Positions 1-6,971 of a stretch of 13,354 bases of DNA are shown here, piece after piece. The stretch lies in assembly GCA_030539135.1 (NCBI GenBank), contig JAUNSQ010000009.1, forward strand, positions 1 to 13,354, in the 5' to 3' direction. The translations under genes and the position numbers were made by a program. Below the pieces are notes generated by a model that saw only the letters and a program-made list of their open reading frames with translations, had not been told where the DNA came from and did not search any database. The DNA is from Synergistaceae bacterium. Its GTDB lineage: Bacteria; Synergistota; Synergistia; Synergistales; Synergistaceae. The stretch's first letter is position 1. Every line of letters starts with the position of its first letter.

Positions 1-2
1 AA

Positions 3-89
3 TACAAAGAGATAATGCCGCTTTTGATTTCCGCGCGGACATTGCTTGACACAGCCGCTTATCTTGAAAAAAACGGTAAAAATCTTTAA
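3..89 (+). CDS. C-terminal fragment of an unidentified upstream gene (partial)
   Basis: One frame stays open from the left edge to a TAA at 87-89 and encodes 28 residues ending in AAYLEKNGKNL. The other two plus-strand frames hit stops early (positions 13-15 and 48-50). The codon use and the helical, leucine-rich character look like the tail of a soluble protein. The fragment is too short to assign a family. It could also be a chance open stretch, so only its existence is claimed. Confidence 0.4.
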   Translation, partial: YKEIMPLLISARTLLDTAAYLEKNGKNL

Positions 90-118
90 ATTGATGCGAC
101 TAAACGCGCAAAACAAGT

Positions 119-124
119 TATAAT
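119..124 (+). promoter_or_regulatory. Putative -10 element for the 533-residue protein gene
   Basis: A perfect TATAAT lies 46 bases before the ATG at 171. No good -35 sits at the ideal 17-base distance; TTGATG at 91-96 is 22 bases away, which is too far. The promoter call therefore rests on the -10 alone. Confidence 0.35.
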
Positions 125-170
125 TAAAAAAACGAAGACCTAGTTCAAACGGAAGGAGGACGACAGTAAG

Positions 171-1772
171 ATGCTGCATCGTATAAAATTATTTGGAGCC
201 GTTGTTTGCGGAGCCGCCATTATCTCAGTCGGCGCGTACCTCTGCTTTATGCTGTCGCTCTCGTCTCATTTGACCTCCGTACTTCCCGAGCCGTCGGACA
301 AGAGGCCGTATGTTCTCGTCGAGACACACAAGAAGACATATCCGAAAGCCGTGTCCGCTTTCTTGACGGATGGCGTGTACGCGCTCCTGCGCAAAGGGAC
401 GCCGCGCAACATGATGCTCTCGATCGCGCCGCTTGCCGAGGACGCGGCCGTGTTGGTAGAGGAACTCGAGGACAGTTCGGTAGAGGTCTACCTTGCCATG
501 CGCTTCTCGGGTAAAGAGATGGGACTTCTCAAAAAGGGCCAGCTCCCCGACTCTGTCAAAGAGGCGCTTAAAGCGCCAAGTGTGAGGGCCGGCGCCGAAA
601 AAGGAATATGGTTGCTTTCAGCCGAGGACGTCCAGTCCCCGGTATTTTATAAAGTTGACGGCAAACGCGTCATAATGGCCGCGGACGAGACGCCGTTCAG
701 GGTGATGGCCAGCCTCGCATCAGGACGCGGCAGCTCCGTTGGCAGAAAGAAATGGCATGAGGAGAAGTCATGGCCGAGCCATATAGAGATATGCGACGGA
801 GGCGCTTTCACAGCGTCGCGTGAGAGATCCGCGCCGCTTAAACTCGAGGCGGCATGGCGCGGGTTTGACCGCAAAAAAGAATCCGACCCGGCGGGAGAAC
901 TCAGATGGCGCGTTATTGGGCTTGAAGACCTCTTTGGCAGCCAAGTCCTCAGCGCGTTCAAACCAAAGAAATGGGACACCTCAAACTGTCTGATTCCCGA
1001 CCCGCTCCTGCTGTCGATGGGGGTCAGCCTGCCGAACCTCGACGGGTCTCCCAAGGATTGGCCCTTCCCGCTGAAAACTATCGGCGAGCTTGGAACGAAG
1101 ATGGAGCTTAGTGAAAAACAAATACGCGAGTTGATATCCGGCCAGATGATAATGTCGCTCGGCGGACAGAACCGCATACTGTGGTTCTCGCTCCCCGGCT
1201 TTATGGTCGAGTTCACCGGGGAGAACAAACTGCTCAAGGAGCTCGTCTCTGCATTCTGGGACAAACTTTTCTTTGGCGCGGAACCGAAGCCCGTCAAAGG
1301 ATTTGATTACGGAGGCACGGCAATGCTCCCATTCTCCGTAATGGGCGCTGGCCGCGGGAACATCGCGGTGCTAGGGCTGCTCTCGCCGGAGACGCTTAAA
1401 AATCAAAACAGGCTCGGACGTTTCCTCAAAGACGACGAGAAGGCAATCGGGTGGCTCGCGGCGGATCTTCCGCGCATCGGTGCGGCGCTCAGCGATATGA
1501 CGAAGGTCAATTCCTTCGTCGAGGACGAAGAGACCGAAGACGAAGACTCGACCCCGCTGTTTGGCACCGACAAACCTGCTGTTGACGAGCTGAACCACGA
1601 CAACACGGAGCCGTTCCAGCCGGAGATGAACTTCTCCCCGTTCGACCAGAGCATCACGGATTCGTTCGGCAGCGTCCTACGCGGGCTCGGCAACGTCCTG
1701 ATCGTATGGGAGAAGCCGGAATCAGGAAGGCTCAACTGGTTTAAGACCACCGTTAAAAACGGCGCGAGATAG
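171..1772 (+). CDS. Membrane-anchored protein of unknown function, 533 aa
   Basis: I do not recognise the family. The ATG start is supported by AAGGAGG at 153-159, 11 bases upstream. Residues about 8-32 form one hydrophobic segment after a short basic N-terminus (HRIK), which fits a signal anchor with the rest outside the membrane. No second clear membrane segment is visible. The body is mixed alpha/beta in character with no catalytic motif I can name. Residues 451-459 (EDEETEDED) form a short acidic patch, followed by a proline- and acid-rich stretch that looks like a flexible linker before a final folded piece. The gene stands alone between the upstream fragment and tyrS, and a terminator-like hairpin follows it. 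It may be lineage-specific. The reading frame itself is secure because of its length, start signal and even codon use. Confidence 0.8.
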   Translation: MLHRIKLFGAVVCGAAIISVGAYLCFMLSLSSHLTSVLPEPSDKRPYVLVETHKKTYPKAVSAFLTDGVYALLRKGTPRNMMLSIAPLAEDAAVLVEELEDSSVEVYLAMRFSGKEMGLLKKGQLPDSVKEALKAPSVRAGAEKGIWLLSAEDVQSPVFYKVDGKRVIMAADETPFRVMASLASGRGSSVGRKKWHEEKSWPSHIEICDGGAFTASRERSAPLKLEAAWRGFDRKKESDPAGELRWRVIGLEDLFGSQVLSAFKPKKWDTSNCLIPDPLLLSMGVSLPNLDGSPKDWPFPLKTIGELGTKMELSEKQIRELISGQMIMSLGGQNRILWFSLPGFMVEFTGENKLLKELVSAFWDKLFFGAEPKPVKGFDYGGTAMLPFSVMGAGRGNIAVLGLLSPETLKNQNRLGRFLKDDEKAIGWLAADLPRIGAALSDMTKVNSFVEDEETEDEDSTPLFGTDKPAVDELNHDNTEPFQPEMNFSPFDQSITDSFGSVLRGLGNVLIVWEKPESGRLNWFKTTVKNGAR

Positions 1773-1793
1773 TTTAGGGATTTGTATCCATAA

Positions 1794-1824
1794 GACGGAC
1801 GGTTTTTGCCGCCCGCCTTTTTTT
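1794..1824 (+). terminator. Rho-independent terminator after the 533-residue protein gene
   Basis: GACGGACGG (1794-1802) pairs with CCGCCCGCC (1809-1817) around a six-base TTTTTG loop, with two A-C mismatches. A run of seven T follows at 1818-1824. It lies 22 bases after the stop codon. Confidence 0.7.
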
Positions 1825-1834
1825 GTATTAAAAT
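1806..1834 (+). promoter_or_regulatory. Possible tyrS promoter
   Basis: TTGCCG (1806-1811) and TAAAAT (1829-1834) are 17 bases apart and would start transcription about 35 bases before tyrS. The -35 half overlaps the upstream terminator stem. The match is modest, so this is tentative. Confidence 0.3.
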
Positions 1835-1875
1835 ACACTAATATCATCGGACAGAATTTTTGGAGGGTTTTTACC

Positions 1876-3153
1876 ATGCACAGCAATGCGCTAAAAGTAC
1901 TAAGAGAACGTGGATTTGTCGAATGGAGCAGCCACGATAAAGAGCTCGAAGACCACTTCCTCAACAATATGGTCACAGGATATGTCGGATTTGACCCGAC
2001 GGCGGACAGCCTTCATGTCGGCAACCTTGTCGCTATAATGGGGCTGGCTTGGCTCCAGCACCTTGGACACAAACCGATCGCCATCGCTGGCGGCGGGACG
2101 GGACGCATCGGAGATCCGTCGGGTAAGAGCGCCGAGAGGAACCTCCTCGGTGAAGATACGATAGAACATAACGTCTCCTGCATAGCCAAACAGCTCGAAC
2201 ACTTCCTCGACTTCAATTGCGGCGAGAACAGCGCTCAGATAGTCAACAACAACGACTGGCTCAAAGAACAGAACTTCATAGAATTTCTTCGCGACACGGG
2301 AAAATTTTTCACGGTCAGCTTCCTCGTCAACAGAGAATATGTCCGCAGCCGTGTGCTTGACCCCGATAAATCCATAACCTACACGGAGCTCTCATACATT
2401 TTGCTCCAGGCCTTCGACTTCAACCACCTCTACAACGAATACGGATGCACGCTCCAGATGGGCGGCAACGACCAGCAGGTCAACATCATCGCCGGAATGG
2501 ACCTCACGCGCAAAAAATCCGGCGGGCAGTGCTACGGCATCACCTTCCCACTGCTCCTCAACTCACAGGGCAAAAAATTCGGCAAGTCCGAGAGCGGGGC
2601 GGTCTACCTCTCAGCCGAGCGCACAAGCGTATATAAGTTCTACCAGTTCTGGATAAACGTGGACGACAGCGACCTAGAAAAACTCTACAAGCGCTTCACG
2701 TTCAGAGAGCTCGACGACATCGCGGCGCTCCTAGCAAAGCATAACGAAGCCCCGCACCTCCGCATGGCACAGAAAGAACTCGCATGGGAGATGACCTGCC
2801 GCGTCCATGGCGAAGAAGCGGCGAAGCGTGTTCGTGACGCTAGCGCGGTGCTCTTCGGCGAGACCGACATCAAAGACGCGACGCAGGACGTGCTTGACAC
2901 ATTGGCTGCGGAAATCCCGTGCGCGGCGGCGAACCTAGCGGAGACGCCGGGCGTCACAGACCTGCTCGTGCTCTGCGGGTCCTGCGACTCAAAGGGCAAC
3001 GCCAAGAAAAAGATAAAAGAGGGCGGCGCGTACCTCAACGGACAGAAAATCACCGAACCGGGCCGCCAAGTAACGCAGGAAGACCTCCTCGCCGGAGGCT
3101 ACATACAGCTCAATGTCGGTAAAAAAGACTTCCGTCTCGTAAAATTCGACTAA
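1876..3153 (+). CDS. tyrS: Tyrosyl-tRNA synthetase
   Basis: This is a cytosolic class I aminoacyl-tRNA synthetase that attaches tyrosine to tRNA-Tyr using ATP. The length of 425 residues matches bacterial TyrRS (about 420). The nucleotide-binding region reads YVGFDPTADSLHVGN, with the HIGH-type motif HVGN at residues 47-50. The second signature is KFGKS at 234-238, the TyrRS form of KMSKS. The tyrosine and tRNA region between them holds the expected QMGGNDQ block. The last 70 or so residues form an S4-like RNA-binding domain (KKKIKEGGAYLNGQKI). The ATG follows GGAGG at 1862-1866 at good spacing. The leader after the upstream terminator is only about 50 bases, too short for a T-box, so tRNA-sensing control is not evident. 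The gene appears to be a single transcription unit closed by a strong hairpin. Confidence 0.97.
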   Translation: MHSNALKVLRERGFVEWSSHDKELEDHFLNNMVTGYVGFDPTADSLHVGNLVAIMGLAWLQHLGHKPIAIAGGGTGRIGDPSGKSAERNLLGEDTIEHNVSCIAKQLEHFLDFNCGENSAQIVNNNDWLKEQNFIEFLRDTGKFFTVSFLVNREYVRSRVLDPDKSITYTELSYILLQAFDFNHLYNEYGCTLQMGGNDQQVNIIAGMDLTRKKSGGQCYGITFPLLLNSQGKKFGKSESGAVYLSAERTSVYKFYQFWINVDDSDLEKLYKRFTFRELDDIAALLAKHNEAPHLRMAQKELAWEMTCRVHGEEAAKRVRDASAVLFGETDIKDATQDVLDTLAAEIPCAAANLAETPGVTDLLVLCGSCDSKGNAKKKIKEGGAYLNGQKITEPGRQVTQEDLLAGGYIQLNVGKKDFRLVKFD

Positions 3154-3186
3154 CGAACATAATTAAAATATTTAAAAACACGTAAA

Positions 3187-3220
3187 ACAAAGGCCTTGGA
3201 AGATTTTCCAAGGCCTTTGT
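3187..3220 (+). terminator. Strong hairpin after tyrS
   Basis: ACAAAGGCCTTGGAA (3187-3201) and TTCCAAGGCCTTTGT (3206-3220) form a perfect 15-base-pair stem with a four-base loop, 33 bases after the tyrS stop. The following bases are only moderately T-rich (GCTGTATTGT), so the T tract lies partly inside the stem. An A-rich 5' flank could make it work on the other strand too. Confidence 0.75.
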
Positions 3221-3418
3221 GCTGTATTGTCCAAAATAATTATTAGTCTTGTCTCGTTTCTTTATAATGCCCTTAAATCTTGTATATCCATATTGCTCTA
3301 AAATACCAAAATATTACATAATATATTTGACATAATCTGGAATACCAAATATCATTCATAACAGGAAACATAATTTGCAATTGTCAAAAAATATACTAAT
3401 TTGAGGGGGTTATATGCT
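3221..3418 (+). promoter_or_regulatory. AT-rich promoter region of the amidase/dehydrogenase/TRAP operon
   Basis: The gap between tyrS and the amidase gene carries no credible ORF. It contains a near-perfect sigma-70 promoter: TTGACA at 3327-3332, a 17-base spacer, and TATCAT at 3350-3355, with predicted transcription start near 3362. A nine-base direct repeat AATACCAAA occurs at 3302-3310 and again at 3341-3349, the second copy inside the promoter spacer. This layout would suit an activator or repressor site. A lone TATAAT at 3263-3268 lacks a good -35. Confidence 0.65.
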
Positions 3419-4210
3419 TTGATTCGTATCGGTGTAGCTCAGATTGACGTAAAAATTGGAGACAGAGAAGCAAATTACCGCAGAGTCGAAAAATGGATGG
3501 AGGAATATTACACTCCGTCTGCAACAGAAACTGTCGTTATCCTGCCTGAAATATGGGATGTCGGTTATGCCATCGAAGAACCGAAAAAATATGGAGATCC
3601 TGACGCAAAACAAGCGATAGAATTTCTTGGAAGCCTCGCGAAGAAATATAACGTATGGTTCGCTGGCGGTTCCGTCCTTGCCCAGACGGCAGAGGGAGCT
3701 TTTAACAGAGCTCTAGTCATCAACCCCAAGGGCGAATATGTGAACCATTACGACAAAGCCCACCTCATTCCGCTTATGGATGAAGACAAATACCTTAAAG
3801 ATGGCAAGAGGGAATGCCTCTTTGATGTAGCCGGACTCACCGCTGGCTGCGTGATTTGTTATGACCTGCGCTTCTGTGAGTGGCTTAGGCTTTACGCTTT
3901 GCACGGCGCTAAGGTTCTCTTCATTTCGGCCGAATGGCCAACGATTAGGATAGACCACTGGCGCGCTCTGCTCAAGGCCCGTGCGATAGAGAACATGATG
4001 TACGTAGTCGCATGCAACAGGGTTGGCAATTCCAAAAACACGGAGTTTGGCGGACATTCTGTGATCCTTGACCCATGGGGCGAGATCGTTTACGAGGCCG
4101 GCAAGAATGAAGCAGGGGCATTCATAGAGATAAACCCGGAACAAGTGCAGCAGATTAGAGACCATTTGAAAGTTTTTGAAGTTCGTCACCCGGAACTTTA
4201 TAAAGAATAA
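3419..4210 (+). CDS. Carbon-nitrogen hydrolase (nitrilase superfamily amidase)
   Basis: Members of this cytosolic family hydrolyse the amide or C-N bond of small carboxamides and carbamoyl compounds through a Glu-Lys-Cys triad. All three residues are visible: Glu44 in ILPEIWD, Lys113 in YDKAHLIP and Cys147 in VICYDLRF. The 263-residue length fits the omega-amidase/Nit2-like branch. The motif after the nucleophile reads DLRFCEW instead of the usual DLRFPE. The frame stays open back to a TTG at 3401, but that codon is part of the ribosome binding site TTGAGGGGG. I chose the TTG at 3419, which sits nine bases after GAGGGGG and gives the family-typical start MIRIGVAQIDV. It is the first gene of the operon, 31 bases before the dehydrogenase gene, so the substrate is probably related to the acid handled by that enzyme. 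The exact substrate cannot be read from the sequence. Confidence 0.9.
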   Translation: MIRIGVAQIDVKIGDREANYRRVEKWMEEYYTPSATETVVILPEIWDVGYAIEEPKKYGDPDAKQAIEFLGSLAKKYNVWFAGGSVLAQTAEGAFNRALVINPKGEYVNHYDKAHLIPLMDEDKYLKDGKRECLFDVAGLTAGCVICYDLRFCEWLRLYALHGAKVLFISAEWPTIRIDHWRALLKARAIENMMYVVACNRVGNSKNTEFGGHSVILDPWGEIVYEAGKNEAGAFIEINPEQVQQIRDHLKVFEVRHPELYKE

Positions 4211-4241
4211 GCGTATAAATTTTCAAAGGAGCGGATAACAA

Positions 4242-5249
4242 ATGTCCAAGTTTAAAGTTTATGCCACAGACATCACCTGGCCGGACCTCGAAATCGAGAA
4301 GGACATCCTGAAGGATGTTGCCGACGTTACGCTTTCCACCGGGAAGAACACTGAAGAGATATGCGCTCAGGGGAACGACGCCGATGGGCTTATGGTCCTC
4401 TTCACGCCGATGAACCGCGAAAACCTTTCCCATTTCAAGAACGCTAAGATACTTCTTCGTACCGGGATTGGCACGAACAGCGTAGACCTTGACGCCGCTA
4501 CGGAGATGGGAATCATCGTCTGCAACGTGCCGGATTATTGTCAGGAGGAAGTCGCCGACCATACAATGGCGCTCTTCCTTGACATAACCAGAAAGATGGT
4601 CGAACTCGTGAACCAGACGCGCAACGGCGGATGGAATATGTCGATTGCAGACCCCGTGCCACGCTACAGAAATAAAATATTTGCGCTGGCAGGATGCGGC
4701 GGTATCGGAAGAATGGTCGCTCATCGCGCACAGGCTTTCGGTCTGCAGACGATAGGTTATGATCCATATCTGCCCGAAGAGGTCTTCGCGAAAAACAACA
4801 TCAGACGTTGCGCGACAATAGACGAGCTGCTTAAAGAAGCAGACTTTGTTTCGCTGCACATGCCGCTCACTCCAGAGAGCACGCACGTGATAGACGCGAG
4901 GGCCCTATCGCTGATGAAGCCGTCCGCGTATCTGATCAACAGCGCGAGGGGACCGCTTGTTGACGAAGACGCACTCTACGAAGCATGCAAGAACAAACAG
5001 ATCGCGGGAGCGGCGCTTGATGTTACTGTATGCGAACCACCGGCGGGCCACGATAAATTTGTCACTAAGCCGAAATTTCTCGAACTGTCCAACGTGATAC
5101 TCACGCCGCATGCCGCGTGGAACTCCGACGAAGCCATCCCGGAACTCCGCGTGAAGGTAGCTGAAGAACTCAAACGCTTCTTCAATGGTGTGAAACCGAT
5201 AAATGTGGTTAATAAAGCGGTACTTGAGAAATACAATTTTAAAGGCTAG
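4242..5249 (+). CDS. NAD-dependent D-2-hydroxyacid dehydrogenase (PGDH/CtBP-like)
   Basis: This soluble enzyme should reversibly reduce a 2-keto acid to the D-2-hydroxy acid with NAD(P)H. The Rossmann nucleotide-binding motif GCGGIG is at residues 151-156, followed about 20 residues later by an acidic residue (GYDP), which favours NAD over NADP. The catalytic set is complete: Arg236 in NSARGPLVDE, Glu265 in CEPP and His290 in LTPHAAW. The length of 335 residues matches the short form without ACT domains. The N-terminus (YATDITWPDLEIE) resembles the bacterial group annotated as C-terminal-binding-protein-like dehydrogenases. The ATG follows AAAGGAG. The gene lies between the amidase and dctP, so it most likely acts on the transported compound or its product. 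Hydroxypyruvate/glycerate is one candidate pair, but serine-pathway PGDH cannot be excluded. Confidence 0.9.
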   Translation: MSKFKVYATDITWPDLEIEKDILKDVADVTLSTGKNTEEICAQGNDADGLMVLFTPMNRENLSHFKNAKILLRTGIGTNSVDLDAATEMGIIVCNVPDYCQEEVADHTMALFLDITRKMVELVNQTRNGGWNMSIADPVPRYRNKIFALAGCGGIGRMVAHRAQAFGLQTIGYDPYLPEEVFAKNNIRRCATIDELLKEADFVSLHMPLTPESTHVIDARALSLMKPSAYLINSARGPLVDEDALYEACKNKQIAGAALDVTVCEPPAGHDKFVTKPKFLELSNVILTPHAAWNSDEAIPELRVKVAEELKRFFNGVKPINVVNKAVLEKYNFKG

Positions 5250-5316
5250 GCAAATATAATATTTCTGACAGGCGTCAAATGTAACAAAAATATCAAACAT
5301 AAAGGAGAGTAATATT
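5250..5316 (+). promoter_or_regulatory. Short gap before dctP with a palindrome and a TATAAT box
   Basis: AAATAT-A-ATATTT (5252-5264) is a perfect small palindrome and contains TATAAT at 5255-5260. No matching -35 is present at proper spacing. A weak internal promoter raising dctP expression is possible, but the simple reading is readthrough within the operon. Confidence 0.25.
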
Positions 5317-6333
5317 ATGAAAAAGCGTTCTATTCTGTCACTCGTACTCATCGCGCTCATGGTCGTACTGGGATGCATGCCGGCATTTGCGGCTGCTAAA
5401 AAGCCCCTCGTACTGCGTATCGGACATGTTGTAACCGAGAATGGCGGAGAGCATCTCGGCTCCCTCAAACTCAAAGAGATACTTGAGAAGAAATCAAACG
5501 GCGCTATCAAAGTCGAAGTTTTCCCGAACGGCCAGATGGGTCAGAACCGTGAAATGATCGAGTCAATGCAGGCCGGAACTCTTGACATGGGACTCCCCGC
5601 GCTTCCGGCACTCGGTGGATTTACGAAATCGACGAGAGTCTTCGACCTCCTTTATCTCTTCAACGATCGTAAAGAAGCTGAAAAGGTTCTCGATGGGCCG
5701 GTAGGCAAAGAAGTCGCAAAGTCAGTCGAAAAATCAGGTGTTAAAATTATATCTTGGTGGTCACAGGGATTCCGTGAATCAACTACAAACCGCAAATTCA
5801 CAAAGCCGTCGGAACTCAAAGGCCTAAAGATTCGCGTTATGGACAACCCGCTCCACATAGAAGCTTGGAACACGCTCGGTGCCAGCGCCATCCCGATGGC
5901 ATTCTCAGAAGTCCTTACGAGCCTCCAGCAGGGAGTTCTCGACGCGCAGGAGAATCCTTATCAGAATATAGTCCAGTCTGGATTCGATAAAGTACAGAAG
6001 TACGTAATCGAAACGGGACACCTTTATGGTCCGCTTCCGCTCGTCTTCTCAAAGAAGGTATGGGACAAACTTACGCCTGAGCAACAGAAGATGATACAGG
6101 CCGCGGCTGACGAAACGAAGCTCTACGAACGCGAAGAGCAGGAAAAGATCAACAGCGGTCTCCGCGCGCAGATAATCAAAGGCAAAAAGACACAGGTCGT
6201 AACGCTTACACCGGCACAGAAAGCCGAATTCCGTAAGATGCTCCTCCCGCTCTACAAGAAACACGCTCCTTCAATGGGCGGCCTTCTCGAAAAGATATAT
6301 CAGCAGCTTGGCCGTAAGGTAGACTTTAAATAA
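5317..6333 (+). CDS. dctP: TRAP transporter solute-binding protein, DctP family
   Basis: This is the extracytoplasmic receptor of a tripartite ATP-independent (TRAP) carrier, which captures an organic anion and hands it to the DctQ/DctM membrane unit. Residues 1-25 are a signal peptide: basic MKKR, a hydrophobic core, and a likely cut after AFA. A cysteine at residue 20 gives only a poor lipobox (VLGC), so a secreted form is more likely than a lipoprotein. The family block LKGLKIRV contains Arg173, the residue that normally forms the salt bridge with the substrate carboxylate. The downstream DAQENP block contains Asn213. The total of 338 residues is typical. The ATG follows AAAGGAG. The ligand is probably a carboxylate, but its identity is not determined. 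A hairpin just after the gene may set its expression above dctQM. Confidence 0.93.
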   Translation: MKKRSILSLVLIALMVVLGCMPAFAAAKKPLVLRIGHVVTENGGEHLGSLKLKEILEKKSNGAIKVEVFPNGQMGQNREMIESMQAGTLDMGLPALPALGGFTKSTRVFDLLYLFNDRKEAEKVLDGPVGKEVAKSVEKSGVKIISWWSQGFRESTTNRKFTKPSELKGLKIRVMDNPLHIEAWNTLGASAIPMAFSEVLTSLQQGVLDAQENPYQNIVQSGFDKVQKYVIETGHLYGPLPLVFSKKVWDKLTPEQQKMIQAAADETKLYEREEQEKINSGLRAQIIKGKKTQVVTLTPAQKAEFRKMLLPLYKKHAPSMGGLLEKIYQQLGRKVDFK

Positions 6334-6360
6334 GTTTAGGCATTTCTTTCCCTTAATAAC

Positions 6361-6411
6361 AAGCTAGGCGCTGGGTCCCGGGTTTATCCCGGGGCCCGCC
6401 TCTCAGAGCTT
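6361..6411 (+). terminator. GC-rich intercistronic hairpin between dctP and dctQ
   Basis: GGGTCCCGGG (6373-6382) pairs with CCCGGGGCCC (6388-6397) around a TTTAT loop, with one T-G wobble. Outer arms AGGC/GCCT (6366-6369 with 6398-6401) and AAGCT/AGCTT (6361-6365 with 6407-6411) extend it through internal loops. No T run follows. It more likely limits readthrough or protects the dctP transcript end than acting as a full terminator. Confidence 0.6.
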
Positions 6412-6431
6412 GCAGGCAAGGAGGTTCTTCT

Positions 6432-6971
6432 TTGAAAAAGAGTATATGGCAATATCTCGATATGTGGGAAGAAGTGATCTTGGCAGTAGTCTCGGCGTTC
6501 ATGCTTGCCACCTTGGCGGTACAGGTGTTCTGCCGCTACTTCCTCTCCTTCTCTTTCAGCTGGGCTGAGCAGGGAGCAAGGATAGGGTTCGTCTGGATCA
6601 CACTGATTGGCTTTAGCCTCGCGGCAAAGAAGGGTATGCACCTTAAGATAGATATCCTTCCGCAGTTCTTCCCGAAATCGGCAAAGGCGGTAAATCTTTT
6701 CTCGGAAATAGTGACGATTTTGTTTGGCTTTGGCATGGGATACTTGATTCTGAAGACAGTTCTCATGCAGATTGAATTTGAACAGTATTTCGCATCCATT
6801 CCGTGGCTGCCGACGTGGACGATGTACATAGCCGGCGTTATCGGGTTCTTTGGGCTCTCCCTAAGAACGATGCAGAATGTGTATTGCAGCTTTAAAGATA
6901 ATAAGCAGAAACCGTCTGTAACAGAAACGCGCAGCGAAGAGTATCTGCAGAAAGAGGAGGCTGATTCATAA
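6432..6971 (+). CDS. dctQ: TRAP transporter small membrane subunit, DctQ family
   Basis: This is the small integral membrane component that joins DctM in the inner membrane. It has 179 residues with four hydrophobic segments, at about 10-33, 47-66, 88-112 and 128-150, the usual DctQ layout. The block SWAEQGARIGFVWITLIGFSL is the conserved region around helix 2, followed by a polar AAKKGMHLKID stretch. The start is a TTG at 6432, seven bases after AAGGAGG (6418-6424); no in-frame ATG offers a better site. The charged C-terminal tail ends in TAATG, overlapping the dctM start by one base, so translation of the two is probably coupled. The gene is in the operon with dctP and dctM. Confidence 0.92.
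   Translation: MKKSIWQYLDMWEEVILAVVSAFMLATLAVQVFCRYFLSFSFSWAEQGARIGFVWITLIGFSLAAKKGMHLKIDILPQFFPKSAKAVNLFSEIVTILFGFGMGYLILKTVLMQIEFEQYFASIPWLPTWTMYIAGVIGFFGLSLRTMQNVYCSFKDNKQKPSVTETRSEEYLQKEEADS

Noticed and set aside
647..1297. 216-codon open frame on the minus strand
   Set aside because: It lies wholly inside the 533-residue protein gene, has serine- and proline-rich shadow composition and no ribosome binding site of note.
1825..1875. T-box or other tRNA-sensing leader for tyrS
   Set aside because: Only about 50 bases separate the upstream terminator from tyrS, too short for a T-box, and no T-box core sequence is present.
3401..3418. Upstream TTG start for the amidase
   Set aside because: The TTG is part of the TTGAGGGGG ribosome binding site; the TTG at 3419 gives the family-typical N-terminus.
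4155..4886. 243-codon open frame on the minus strand
   Set aside because: It overlaps the well-supported dehydrogenase gene and the end of the amidase gene, and its protein has no recognisable motif.
5365..5376. Lipoprotein signal (VLGC) in DctP
   Set aside because: Leucine just before the glycine is a poor fit to the lipobox, and a normal AFA cleavage site follows at once.
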